Shown: in pieces, positions 1 through 8,042 of the stretch | How the letters are laid out: the number at the start of each line of letters is the position of its first letter | Position numbering within the stretch: position 1 is the first letter of the stretch | Source of the DNA: Skermanella mucosa | Lineage (GTDB): Bacteria; Pseudomonadota; Alphaproteobacteria; Azospirillales; Azospirillaceae | Reading direction: 5' to 3' | DNA length: 64,000 nt | Assembly (NCBI RefSeq): GCF_016765655.2 | Contig: NZ_CP086107.1 | Coordinates: forward strand, 310,001-374,000 | Notes under the pieces: generated by a model | Databases searched by the model: none | The model's input: only the letters and a program-made list of their open reading frames with translations | What the model was told of the DNA's origin: nothing | Position numbers and translations under genes: made by a program

Positions 1-798
1 GGCCGCGTCGAGCAGCAGCTTCCGCTCGTCTTCCGTCAGCTTGTCCCAGAACTTCCCGCTGCTCAGGACGATCAGCGGATTGTAGGTGTGGTTGGTGGTG
101 GAGACGTGCTTCTGCACCTCGTTGAACTTGGAGGAGAGGATCGAGGCGAGCGGGTTCTCCTGCCCGTCCACGGTCCCCGTTTCCAGCGCCGTGTAAAGCT
201 CCGGCAGGGGCAGCGGCACGGCGTTGGCGCCCATGGCGTTGAACGCCTCGATGTAGAGCGGGACCTGGATCACCCGGATCTTGAGGCCCTGGATGTCCTC
301 CCACTTGGACACCGGATGCCGGTCGTTGGTCAGGTTCCGGAAGCCGTGCTCCCAGTAGGTCAGGCCGACGATCCCCTTGGCCTGCAGCTTGTCGATCAGC
401 GCCTTGCCGGCCGGCCCGTCCAGGATCGCGTCGCTCTCCTGGGCGTTGCGGAACAGGAAGGGGAAGTCGAACACGGAGAATTCCTTGACCAGGCCGACCA
501 GCAGGGACGGCCCCATCATGGCCATCTCGACCGTGCCGCCCTGCAGCGCGGAGACGGTCTGGACGTCGCCGCCCAGGACGCCGCCCGGGAAGAGCTTGAT
601 CCTGATCTTGCCGCCGCTCTTCTCCTTGACGATCTCGGCGAACTTCTCGGCCCCGGCGCCCCAGTGGTTGTCGATGTTCTGCACGAAGGCGAACTTGACG
701 GTGCGCTCGCGGATGTCGGCGGCGTTGCCCGTGCCGGCGGTCAGCAGGGCTCCGGTCGCGAGCAGTCCCGCGCACAGGCTTCTCAGCGTGTTCCTCAT
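1..798 (-). CDS. TRAP transporter substrate-binding protein DctP, 3' end cut by window
   Basis: This is the periplasmic solute receptor of a TRAP importer. The ATG at 798 is followed by a short basic N-terminus and a hydrophobic Sec-type signal peptide of about 25 residues ending in GNA-A. The mature part has the DctP hallmark TGTVDGQENP near residue 230. The 266 visible residues run off the left edge, so perhaps 60 C-terminal residues and any DctQ/DctM partners are outside. It leads or ends the leftward group with the SDR (60 bp upstream) and the FAH enzyme, which suggests an acid-sugar or keto-acid substrate. The ligand cannot be read from sequence. Confidence 0.9.
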   Translation of the reverse strand, partial: MRNTLRSLCAGLLATGALLTAGTGNAADIRERTVKFAFVQNIDNHWGAGAEKFAEIVKEKSGGKIRIKLFPGGVLGGDVQTVSALQGGTVEMAMMGPSLLVGLVKEFSVFDFPFLFRNAQESDAILDGPAGKALIDKLQAKGIVGLTYWEHGFRNLTNDRHPVSKWEDIQGLKIRVIQVPLYIEAFNAMGANAVPLPLPELYTALETGTVDGQENPLASILSSKFNEVQKHVSTTNHTYNPLIVLSSGKFWDKLTEDERKLLLDAA

Positions 799-858
799 CT
801 CTCACCCGGTTTGTTCTGAAAGGGGTGACGGCTCCGAAAGGGGCTTGCGCCCGGGCCG

Positions 859-1605
859 TCAGTAGGTCGTGCGGCCGCCGCTCAGGTCGAAGACCGCGGC
901 GGTCGTGAAGGAGTTCTCCTCCGAGAGCAGCCAGGCCACCATGGCGGCGATCTCGGTCAGCTCGACGAAGCGGTCGCGCGGGATGCGGACGCGCATGTAC
1001 TCGATGAATTCCGCTGTCAGCTGGTCCAGGATCGGCGTCTTGGCGGTCGTCGGCGTGATGCAGTTGACGGCGATGCCGGTCTTGGCCAGCTCCTTGCCGA
1101 GCGACTTGGTCAGGCCGATGATGCCCGCCTTCGCCGCGCTGTAGGCGGCGAGGTTCGGGTTGCCTTCCTTGCCGGCGACCGAGGCGATGTTGACGATCCG
1201 GCCGTAATCGTTCTCCTGCATGATCGGCACGACCGACCGGCAGCAGTTGAAGGTGCCGGTCAGGTTCACCTCGACCACGACGCGCCACTCCTCGGCGGAG
1301 TAGTCGGCCAGCGGCTTGACCGGGCCGGTGACGCCGGCGCCGTTCACCAGGCCGTCGATGCGCCCGAACGCCTCGCGGGTACGCTTGGCCGCCGCCTCGA
1401 CCGAGGCGGCGTCGGCGACGTCCACGGCGCAGGCGATCGTGCCGTTCGCCAGGGCATGGGCGCTCGCCTCGGCCTCCTCGGCGAGCCGGTCCCACAGGGC
1501 GACCCTGGCGCCCGACTGCACGAGGCGGTCGGCGATGGCGTAGCCGATGCCGCGGGCACCTCCGGTGACGACCATGTTCCTGCCGGCCAGATCGATCTTG
1601 TTCAT
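859..1605 (-). CDS. SDR-family NAD(P)-dependent oxidoreductase
   Basis: A classical short-chain dehydrogenase of 248 residues, the normal length. The cofactor motif TGGARGIG is at residues 14-21, the NAG-like NGAG near 88-91, and the catalytic set is Ser142, Tyr155 and Lys159. The Asp40 region after beta-2 (ALWDR) favours NAD(H) over NADP(H) by family rules. It is followed in the same direction by a TRAP receptor and preceded by a FAH-family hydrolase. That trio resembles the oxidative L-fuconate/L-rhamnonate route, in which a 2-keto-3-deoxy-acid dehydrogenase feeds a diketo-acid hydrolase. The exact substrate is inference. Confidence 0.88.
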   Translation of the reverse strand: MNKIDLAGRNMVVTGGARGIGYAIADRLVQSGARVALWDRLAEEAEASAHALANGTIACAVDVADAASVEAAAKRTREAFGRIDGLVNGAGVTGPVKPLADYSAEEWRVVVEVNLTGTFNCCRSVVPIMQENDYGRIVNIASVAGKEGNPNLAAYSAAKAGIIGLTKSLGKELAKTGIAVNCITPTTAKTPILDQLTAEFIEYMRVRIPRDRFVELTEIAAMVAWLLSEENSFTTAAVFDLSGGRTTY

Positions 1606-1671
1606 CGTTTCGCTCCCAGTTTCTTTCGCGGGTTCATCTTCCGGCCTGCCCGGGGCCGGAAGGCCATGCGG

Positions 1672-2514
1672 TCAGGAGGCCGCGACCTTCTGCTGCTGCA
1701 CGCCGAGGCCCTGGATCTCGACGCGCATGGTGTCGCCGTGCTTCAGGTAGCGCGGCGGCTTCATGCCCAGCCCGACGCCCGGCGGCGTGCCGGTGGTGAT
1801 GACGTCGCCCGGCATCAGGGTCATGAACTGCGAGATGTAGGACACCAGGAAGGGGACCTTGAAGACCATGGTCCGGGTGGAGCCGTCCTGGACCACCTCG
1901 CCGTTGACGGCCAGCGTCATGGCGAGATCGTCGACGTTCTCCACCTCGTCCCGGGTCACCATCCAGGGCCCCAGCGGGCCGAAGGTCGGGCAGCCCTTGC
2001 CCTTGGTCCACTGGCCGCCGCGCTCCAGCTGGTAGGAGCGCTCGGACACGTCGTTGCAGACGCAATAGCCGGCGACATGGTCAAGCGCGTCGGCCTCGGG
2101 GATGTAGGTGCCCCGCTTGCCGATCACGATGGCCAGCTCGACTTCCCAGTCGGTCTTCTCCGAGCCCGGCGGGATGAGGACGGTGTCGTCCGGCCCGACG
2201 ATGCAGGACGGCGCCTTGTTGAACAGGACGGGTTCCTCCGGCACGGGCATGCCGCTCTCGGCCGCGTGGTCGGCGTAGTTCAGGCCGACGGCGATGAAGT
2301 TGCCGACGCCGGTGACGCAGGAGCCGAGCCGCGTGCCTTCGGGCACCGCGGGAAGCCGCGCGGGATCGACCGCGCGCAGGCGATCCAGGCTTTCCGGGGC
2401 GAGGGCCTTGCCGTCGATGTCCGCCACGACCGACGACAGGTCGCGCAGGCGGCCGTCGGCGTCGATCAGGCCGGGCTTCTCCTCGCCCGGGGCACCAAAG
2501 CGTACCAGCTTCAA
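1672..2514 (-). CDS. Fumarylacetoacetate hydrolase (FAH) family protein
   Basis: A metal-dependent C-C bond hydrolase or hydratase acting on diketo or oxo acids, cytoplasmic. The family metal site is visible as DWEVELAIVIG, followed by CNDVSER and the long QWTKGKG...FGPLGPW signature shared with 2,4-diketo-3-deoxy-fuconate hydrolases, and TTGTPPGVG near the C-terminus. I chose the TTG at 2514 as start (280 aa): it is preceded by AGGAGGT with a 5-nt gap, and it begins KLVRFG as in homologues. A longer in-frame ATG at 2601 would add 29 residues foreign to the family. It pairs with the adjacent SDR and is probably controlled by the divergent FCD regulator. Confidence 0.88.
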   Translation of the reverse strand: MKLVRFGAPGEEKPGLIDADGRLRDLSSVVADIDGKALAPESLDRLRAVDPARLPAVPEGTRLGSCVTGVGNFIAVGLNYADHAAESGMPVPEEPVLFNKAPSCIVGPDDTVLIPPGSEKTDWEVELAIVIGKRGTYIPEADALDHVAGYCVCNDVSERSYQLERGGQWTKGKGCPTFGPLGPWMVTRDEVENVDDLAMTLAVNGEVVQDGSTRTMVFKVPFLVSYISQFMTLMPGDVITTGTPPGVGLGMKPPRYLKHGDTMRVEIQGLGVQQQKVAAS

Positions 2515-2626
2515 AGCGTAACCTCCTGGGATCACGGACGCCGAAAGGCGTCGCGTTTTTGAATATCCTTCGTTAACGTACTGTTCGCATGGACTTTGCA
2601 TGCAGTCAACGTTTTTCGATGAACAG

Positions 2627-2646
2627 CCGGATTTTCGAAAATCCGG
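2627..2646. promoter_or_regulatory. Perfect 20-bp palindrome, likely operator of the FCD/GntR regulator
   Basis: CCGGATTTTCGAAAATCCGG is an uninterrupted perfect palindrome in the divergent gap between the FAH gene (start 2514) and the GntR/FCD gene (start 2670). It lies 23 bp before the regulator's ATG, where an autoregulatory operator is expected. FCD-type GntR proteins bind short palindromes; the match to this protein is inference. Confidence 0.6.
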
Positions 2647-2669
2647 TGGCGAAGCGTGGGAGGGAAGCC

Positions 2670-3365
2670 ATGAAGGACCGTGACGAGCCCCGCACCCTGG
2701 CGGGCGACGCCTACGCGGCGATCCACCGGGCGATCCGGGCGGGTTCGCTCAAGCCGGGCCAGCGCCTGCGTTTCGCCGAGCTGCAGGGACTGTGCCGGAT
2801 GAGCGTCAGCCCCGTGCGCGAAGCGCTGGCGCGCCTCACCGCGGAAGGCTTCACCGTCTCGGACGACCACCGCGGCTTCCGGGTGGCGCCCTTGTCCCGG
2901 GCCGAGCTCCGGGACATCGTCGGCAATCGCAAGCTGCTCGAAGGAGAGGCCCTGCGCCTGTCGATCCTGCACGGCGACGCCGAGTGGGAGAGCCGTGTCC
3001 TGGCGACCCACCACCTGATGTCCCGCGTCCCGCGGGAGCGCGACGACATGCCGTCGGCCGTCCGGGAGGAGTGGGACCGGAAGCACGCGGCTTTCCACAA
3101 GGCCCTCGTCTCGGCCTGCGGCTCCCCGATCCTGATGGACCTGTGCGACAAGCTCTTCGGCAAGGCCGACCGGTACCGCAGAATGTCGATCAGCATTCCC
3201 GGCCAGACCCGCGACGCCGCCCGGGAGCACAAGGAGATCATGGAGCTGGCGATCGCCCGGAAATCCGAGGAGGCGGTCGAAGCGCTCCGCCGCCACTACC
3301 AGAACACGGCGGACGCCGTCGAGAAGCTGTTCGACGCCGACGCGGATTTCACGCCGGCCCCGTGA
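2670..3365 (+). CDS. GntR-family transcriptional regulator, FCD domain
   Basis: A 231-residue regulator. The N-terminal winged helix (about residues 8-70) contains LKPGQRLRFAEL and SVSPVREALARLTAEGF, typical of the FadR/FCD branch. The C-terminal all-helical FCD ligand domain carries the metal-site pattern, with a conserved HxxFH-like segment (KHAAFHKALV) and a late REHKEIMELAI helix. The ATG at 2670 is preferred over one at 2589 because GGGAGG precedes it and the DNA-binding domain begins right after. Divergent transcription from the FAH/SDR/TRAP set suggests it is their repressor, with a sugar acid or keto acid as inducer. Confidence 0.88.
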   Translation: MKDRDEPRTLAGDAYAAIHRAIRAGSLKPGQRLRFAELQGLCRMSVSPVREALARLTAEGFTVSDDHRGFRVAPLSRAELRDIVGNRKLLEGEALRLSILHGDAEWESRVLATHHLMSRVPRERDDMPSAVREEWDRKHAAFHKALVSACGSPILMDLCDKLFGKADRYRRMSISIPGQTRDAAREHKEIMELAIARKSEEAVEALRRHYQNTADAVEKLFDADADFTPAP

Positions 3366-3797
3366 TCCCGCACCCGCCGGGGCCGGCATCCCGCTGGCCG
3401 GAAATCAGGTCAATGCCGCCCTTCAGCGCGAAGGCCGCATGACCAGGCTGAAGTTCGCGGAGGTGACCAACCTGTCGCCGGCCGGGTGCCTCCGAGCGGA
3501 TCTTCGGACCCGGACACCCTGCGCACGAACATCCTGCGCGCTGCGCGCTCGCGGACTTCAGCGGCTGGTCACTCTGGCGGCGTCGATGCCACCGACGGAG
3601 TCTTGAACGGCTGTAGTCCCGGTTCGGGCAGGGTCTCCGTCCCGGCGATCTTCATCGGCAGGCCTCCCCGCGGGGTATTCTCCGACAAGCGGGAGGGATG
3701 ATGCGCAATCCACCTTGCCAGCCGGGATGATTGCTTTATGATAACGTTACCAAAGGCGGCGCGGGGATGCCGCGCCGGGTTTCGGCAGGGAGGAACG
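3366..3797. other. Gene-free stretch between the FCD regulator and the PhyH gene
   Basis: No convincing coding region. Short open frames such as the one at 3486-3701 lack a ribosome-binding site and recognisable residues. The right end carries the LacI-like operator at 3739-3752 and the promoter of the dioxygenase gene. Confidence 0.6.
3739..3752. promoter_or_regulatory. LacI-type operator, copy 1
   Basis: TGATAACGTTACCA is a near-palindrome with the central CG typical of LacI/GalR operators, 45 bp before the PhyH start codon. It matches the sites at 8009-8022 and 10384-10397 (opposite orientation) and is assigned by inference to the LacI regulator at 8043-9071. Confidence 0.6.
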
Positions 3798-4682
3798 ATG
3801 ATTTCGGAAACGGATATCCGCTCCTACGCGGAAAACGGCTTCCTCGTGGTCCAGAATGTGCTGTCCGCGCAGGAGGTCGCGGCCTTGCGCGCGGTGACGG
3901 ACGAGTTCATCGCCCGCTCGCGCGAGGTCAGCAGTCATGATGCCGTCTATGACCTGGAACCGGGCCACAGCGCGGCCGAGCCGCGGGTACGCCGGATCAA
4001 GACCCCGCATCTGCAGCATGCGGTCTATGACGGCATCGCCCGCCATCCCCGCATCCTCGAGATCCTGCGGAAGCTGGTCAGCCCGGCGATCCGCTTCGAC
4101 ACGTCCAAGCTCAACGTGAAGGCGGCGAATTACGGCGCCGCGGTCGAATGGCACCAGGACTGGGCCTTCTATCCCCACACCAACGACGATCTGGCCGCGG
4201 TCGGCGTCATGATGGACGACTGCGAGGTGGAGAACGGGCCTCTCCTGTGCATTCCAGGAAGCCACCGCGGGCCGGTGCTCGACCATCATTCGGACGGCGA
4301 GTTCTGCGGCGCCATCGATCCGTCGGCGGCGGACATCGATTTCGGCGCGGCGGTCCCGCTGACCGGCCCGGCGGGAAGCATCAGCATCCATCATGTCCGT
4401 ACGATCCACGGATCGGCCACGAACGTCTCGTCCAAGCCGCGCCGCCTGCTGCTCTTCCAGTACCGCGCCGCCGACGCCTGGCCGCTGGTCGGTTCCCAGC
4501 AGCCGTCCTGGGGGGAATGGCAGGCGTTGATGCTGTGCGGCGACGACCCCCTGCTGACCCCCCGGTCGACCGCCGTGCCGGTCCGCCTGCCGCTGCCGCC
4601 GTCGCGTCATCAGGGCTCCATCTACGAGAATCAGCGGACCTTGAAGAACGCCTATTTCGCCAGGTCCAAGGCGGCCGTCTGA
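3798..4682 (+). CDS. Phytanoyl-CoA dioxygenase (PhyH) family protein
   Basis: An Fe(II)/2-oxoglutarate-dependent oxygenase of 294 residues. The iron ligands are visible as His119-x-Asp121 in WHQDWAFYPH and the distal His204 in RTIHGSA, with an Arg-rich strand (SKPRRLLLFQYR) suited to bind 2-oxoglutarate. The ATG at 3798 has GGGAGGA just before it; an in-frame ATG at 3738 lies on top of the operator and is less likely. Bacterial PhyH proteins hydroxylate or dealkylate many small acids, so the substrate is open. Its operator matches the one before the TRAP importer, so it probably acts on the same imported compound. Confidence 0.88.
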   Translation: MISETDIRSYAENGFLVVQNVLSAQEVAALRAVTDEFIARSREVSSHDAVYDLEPGHSAAEPRVRRIKTPHLQHAVYDGIARHPRILEILRKLVSPAIRFDTSKLNVKAANYGAAVEWHQDWAFYPHTNDDLAAVGVMMDDCEVENGPLLCIPGSHRGPVLDHHSDGEFCGAIDPSAADIDFGAAVPLTGPAGSISIHHVRTIHGSATNVSSKPRRLLLFQYRAADAWPLVGSQQPSWGEWQALMLCGDDPLLTPRSTAVPVRLPLPPSRHQGSIYENQRTLKNAYFARSKAAV

Positions 4683-4684
4683 TA

Positions 4685-4721
4685 CGGTTTCCGGATGATC
4701 AGCATGATCATCCGGAAACCG
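4685..4721. repeat. Perfect inverted repeat 1 of a three-hairpin cluster
   Basis: Arms of 16 bp (4685-4700 and 4706-4721, beginning CGGTTTCCGG) around AGCAT; the loop A and T also pair. It lies 2 bp after the PhyH stop codon and could end transcription, but there is no T-tract. It resembles a REP/BIME-type hairpin. Confidence 0.75.
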
Positions 4722-4733
4722 AAAACCCGACAG

Positions 4734-4754
4734 ATCAATGCCATAGGCATTGAT
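4734..4754. repeat. Perfect inverted repeat 2 of the cluster
   Basis: Nine-bp arms ATCAATGCC and GGCATTGAT around ATA, between the two longer hairpins. Confidence 0.7.
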
Positions 4755-4760
4755 TGAAAG

Positions 4761-4798
4761 GGTCATACCGAAACCGTTGCAACGGTTTCGGTATGACC
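4761..4798. repeat. Perfect 38-bp palindrome, repeat 3 of the cluster
   Basis: Two 19-bp arms with no spacer, starting GGTCATACCGAAACCGTTG at 4761. Its arm shares GGTTTC-GG-ATGA spacing with repeat 1, which suggests a common origin. It lies between two convergent genes. Confidence 0.8.
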
Positions 4799-4898
4799 GG
4801 CGGTTCATCGTCGACCCTCCCGGCGATCGGGCGACAGGCGGTGGAGCCCCGGCGCCGGGGATCGGGAGCTGCCGGGCCGCGGGGCCCGGCAGTCCGCC

Positions 4899-6212
4899 TC
4901 ACCCCATCAGGCTCGGAAGGAACGTCGCGATGCCGGGAAACAGCATGACAAGCAGCAGCGCCGCGATCTGGAGCAGGATGAAGGGCAGCAGGCTGCTGAA
5001 GATCGTGTGCAGCTCGATCTCCGGCGGCGCGACGCTCTTCAGGTAGAAGGCCGCCGGGCCGAAGGGCGGGGTCAGGTACGACACCTGCATGTTCATGCAG
5101 AACAGCACGCCGAACCACACCGGATCGTAGCCCAGCGCCTTGATCACCGGCACGAAGATCGGCATGGTCAGCAGGCAGATGCCGATCCAGTCCATGACGA
5201 AACCCAGCACCAGCAGGATCCCCATCATCACCAGCAGGATGCCGAACGGCGGGAGCGGAAGGTCTCCGATCGTCTCGCGCAGGTAGGTCGTGCCGCCCAT
5301 GATGTTGTAGATGCCGATGAAGGCGTTGGCGCCCAGGGTGAGCCAGATGATCACACCGACCGTGATCATCGTCCGCATGGCCGATTCCCGAAGCATCCTG
5401 AAGTTCAGCTCGCCCCGGGCCGCCGCGGCGATGATGGCGCCCAGCGCCCCCACGCCCGCGGACTCGGTGACCGAGGCGATGCCGCCATAGATGCTGCCCA
5501 GCACCCAGATCACCACCAGGATCGGCAGGACCAGGCCTTTCAGCAGCTTCATCTTCTGCCCGAACGGGATATCCAATTCCTCGCGCGGCGGGCGCGGGGC
5601 CAGCGCCGGGTTCAGGATGCAGCGGATCATGACATAGGCGATGTAGAACGCCGCGAGCAGCAGTCCCGGCAGCGCCGAGGCGAGGAACAGTTCGCTGATC
5701 GACACGCCGGCCGTCAGCCCGTAAACGATCAGGACGACCGACGGGGGTATCATGGTGCCGAGCGACCCCCCGGCGCAGATGATCCCGATGGCGAGCTTCC
5801 TGTCGTAGCCCAGGCGCATCATCTGGGGCAGCGCGATCAGGCCCAGCAGGACGATCTCCCCGCCGATGATTCCGGTCATGGCCGCCATGACCACCGCGAC
5901 CAGGGTGGTCTGCACCGCGACCCCGCCCGGCAGGTTCCCGGCGAACAGGCGCATGGCGTCGTACAGGTCCCTGGCCACTCCCGACCGCTCCAGGATGCAG
6001 GCCATCAGGACGAACAGGGGAATCGCGACGAAGACGTATTCGTTGACGAAGCCATAGACGCGGCTCGCGACGAGCGGCAGCCCGGCGGGACCCAGCCAGG
6101 CCAGCGTGCAGCCGATGGCGAGGCTCATCGTGATCCATGCCAGCGGCACGCCGGCGATCATCAGGCCGATCATGATGGCGACGATGAGAAGGGAAATGGT
6201 TCCGATATCCAC
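4899..6212 (-). CDS. TRAP transporter large permease DctM
   Basis: The 437-residue, roughly 12-helix membrane subunit that forms the solute/Na+ channel of a TRAP importer. It has the DctM signatures PPS near GTMIPPSVVLIVYG and a late LTPPFGPAAFYLK segment. The start is a GTG at 6212 that overlaps the DctQ stop codon by one base, the usual coupled arrangement; longer readings upstream enter the DctQ gene in another frame. It forms one transcription unit with DctQ and DctP. Confidence 0.92.
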   Translation of the reverse strand: MDIGTISLLIVAIMIGLMIAGVPLAWITMSLAIGCTLAWLGPAGLPLVASRVYGFVNEYVFVAIPLFVLMACILERSGVARDLYDAMRLFAGNLPGGVAVQTTLVAVVMAAMTGIIGGEIVLLGLIALPQMMRLGYDRKLAIGIICAGGSLGTMIPPSVVLIVYGLTAGVSISELFLASALPGLLLAAFYIAYVMIRCILNPALAPRPPREELDIPFGQKMKLLKGLVLPILVVIWVLGSIYGGIASVTESAGVGALGAIIAAAARGELNFRMLRESAMRTMITVGVIIWLTLGANAFIGIYNIMGGTTYLRETIGDLPLPPFGILLVMMGILLVLGFVMDWIGICLLTMPIFVPVIKALGYDPVWFGVLFCMNMQVSYLTPPFGPAAFYLKSVAPPEIELHTIFSSLLPFILLQIAALLLVMLFPGIATFLPSLMG

Positions 6213-6736
6213 TAGATCGGCCCGCCTTCGCCGGGAGTGCCCTTGCCGGCCGGCGCCGCCGCGCCGCGACCGGTGAGTTCCCGGGCCACGAGGATCAGCA
6301 ATTGAAGCAGCACGAGGACCGCCGCCACGGTGATCAGGGGCTTGATGATGGCCGGCGTCGGGGCATCCCAGGCACCGCCGGTGCGCTCGCCGATGGTGAC
6401 GGCGCGCAGGCCGGACTTCCACGACGCCGCGACCAGGCCGGTCATGGCGAAGATGCCGACCAGATGGCCGAAGAGCTTCATAGCCCGTTTGACCCGCGGC
6501 GGAACGACGTCCTGGAGGCTGGTGACCGCGATGTGCGCCTCGGACTTGGTGACGGCGCCGCCGGACAGCAGGTACCCGACGGCGCACAGCAGGATGGTGA
6601 GGTCGAAGGACCAGGATGTCGGGGAATTGAGGATGTACCGCATCAGCACCTCGTAGGCGATGACCGGCACCGAAAGCATATAGAACCACGCCACGGCCCC
6701 ACCGAGGAGGTCGTTCAGCCGTTCGATCCAGCGCAT
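6212..6736 (-). CDS. TRAP transporter small permease DctQ
   Basis: A 174-residue, four-helix membrane protein that links the solute receptor to DctM. It starts MRWIERLND and has the DctQ pattern of an amphipathic N-terminus followed by LLGGAVAWFYMLSVPVIAYEVLMRY. The ATG at 6736 has AGGGAGA upstream. It lies 52 bp after dctP and overlaps dctM. Confidence 0.9.
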   Translation of the reverse strand: MRWIERLNDLLGGAVAWFYMLSVPVIAYEVLMRYILNSPTSWSFDLTILLCAVGYLLSGGAVTKSEAHIAVTSLQDVVPPRVKRAMKLFGHLVGIFAMTGLVAASWKSGLRAVTIGERTGGAWDAPTPAIIKPLITVAAVLVLLQLLILVARELTGRGAAAPAGKGTPGEGGPI

Positions 6737-6788
6737 GGAGATCTCCCTGGAAGGGGAGCCCGGCCGTCGGGCCGGGCGGTCGGTACGG

Positions 6789-7832
6789 TCAGTCCTGGAG
6801 CAGGCCGATCCCCTTCATGAACTTCACCTGCGCGGCGTAGGCCTTTTCCGCCAGCGGATCGCCCTGTGCGTAGTCGCGCCACGCCTCGACTGCGATCGCT
6901 CGGAACTTGTCCCGCTCCGCCTGCGGCCAGTCCACCACGTCGATCCCCGCCGCGAGGTCGCGGGCGACGAGCTGGCGGTCGTTGATGTCGTTGCGCATGC
7001 GCAGGTCGTCGATCATCGCCCGGTACCAGACGTCGAGGATCGTCTTGTGCGAGGCGCTGAGCGCGTCGTAGGCGGCCTTGTTGACCGTGAAATGGATCAG
7101 CGGCATGGAATGGATGCCTGGATAGACCGGGTGCTGGGCGATCTTGTTGAAGCCCAGGCTGTCGTTCATCGTGTAGGTCGAGAAATCGGCCGCGTCGACC
7201 ACGCCCTTGTCGATCCCGGAGAAGGTCTCCGCCGCCGGCAGCACGACGACCGACGCGCCCGCCCGCTTGAAGACCTCCGACGCCAGCCCTTCCGGTGCCC
7301 GGACCTTCTTTCCCTTGAAGTCCTCGACGCTCCGGATCGGCACCTTGGCCACGAAGGCTTCGCGGGCGATCGGGCTGCAGCCGATCACCTGGACGGTGCC
7401 GTCGGTGAACTTGTCGTAGGCTTCCTGAAGCAGTTCGCGGCCGCCGCCGTGATAGCAGAACATGCTGATCTGCTCGGGACGGTCATACCCGGCGATCAGG
7501 TCGCCGAGGATGGAGAACGCCTTGTTGCGTCCGGTGAAATAGGTGGTGGCGGTGATGTCGCCCTGCAGGATGCCCTGTCCGATGGCGTCCATGGTCTCGT
7601 TGTAGGGGACGACCGATCCGACGGGCGTCAGCTCGATCGTCAGCTTGCCGTCGGTCATCTCCGCCAGCCGGGGCAGCCAGTATTTCTCGATATCCGTATA
7701 GAAGGACTCGCCGGCGGTCATCGACGTCTGGACACGCCAGGTCTCGGCCTGGGCGGAGATCGTCGTGGCCGCCAGGGCCATGACGGACGCCAGCCCCGCG
7801 ACGGCAAGCATGGAACACCTTGTTCTCGGCAT
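6789..7832 (-). CDS. TRAP transporter substrate-binding protein DctP
   Basis: A periplasmic receptor of 347 residues. A signal peptide of about 29 residues ends SAQA-ETWRVQ. The body has features of the alpha-keto-acid and sugar-acid receptors, such as GIDKGVVDAADFSTYTMN. The ATG at 7832 follows GGGAGGGG. It heads the dctPQM unit. A LacI-like operator lies 177 bp upstream, so import is probably induced with the enolase-family enzymes. The ligand is likely an aldonic, uronic or related acid, by context only. Confidence 0.9.
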   Translation of the reverse strand: MPRTRCSMLAVAGLASVMALAATTISAQAETWRVQTSMTAGESFYTDIEKYWLPRLAEMTDGKLTIELTPVGSVVPYNETMDAIGQGILQGDITATTYFTGRNKAFSILGDLIAGYDRPEQISMFCYHGGGRELLQEAYDKFTDGTVQVIGCSPIAREAFVAKVPIRSVEDFKGKKVRAPEGLASEVFKRAGASVVVLPAAETFSGIDKGVVDAADFSTYTMNDSLGFNKIAQHPVYPGIHSMPLIHFTVNKAAYDALSASHKTILDVWYRAMIDDLRMRNDINDRQLVARDLAAGIDVVDWPQAERDKFRAIAVEAWRDYAQGDPLAEKAYAAQVKFMKGIGLLQD

Positions 7833-8008
7833 TTTCCCCTCCCGTTATTTGTTTGTCCGTTATTCGTTGCTTGCCGGCTTTGGCCGGCGCAGTTCCTCCC
7901 GCTGCTTTCCCTGCCCGACCGGATCGGGCCTGACTGATCGGGCCTGTCTGGCGGCCCGGGTCAGGGACGACCGTGCCGTCTCGCTCGTTTCATCCTCAAA
8001 GATAACAA

Positions 8009-8022
8009 TGGTAACGTCAACA
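8009..8022. promoter_or_regulatory. LacI-type operator, copy 2
   Basis: TGGTAACGTCAACA matches the inverse of copy 1 at 12 of 14 positions. It lies in the 210-bp gap upstream of dctP and just past the 3' end of the LacI gene, so it most likely controls the TRAP unit. Confidence 0.5.
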
Positions 8023-8042
8023 ATGAATATGCTGGAATGGTG

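Noticed and set aside
3486..3701. Small open frame between the FCD regulator and the PhyH gene
   Set aside because: No ribosome-binding site, no recognisable residues, biased Ser/Arg/Pro content.
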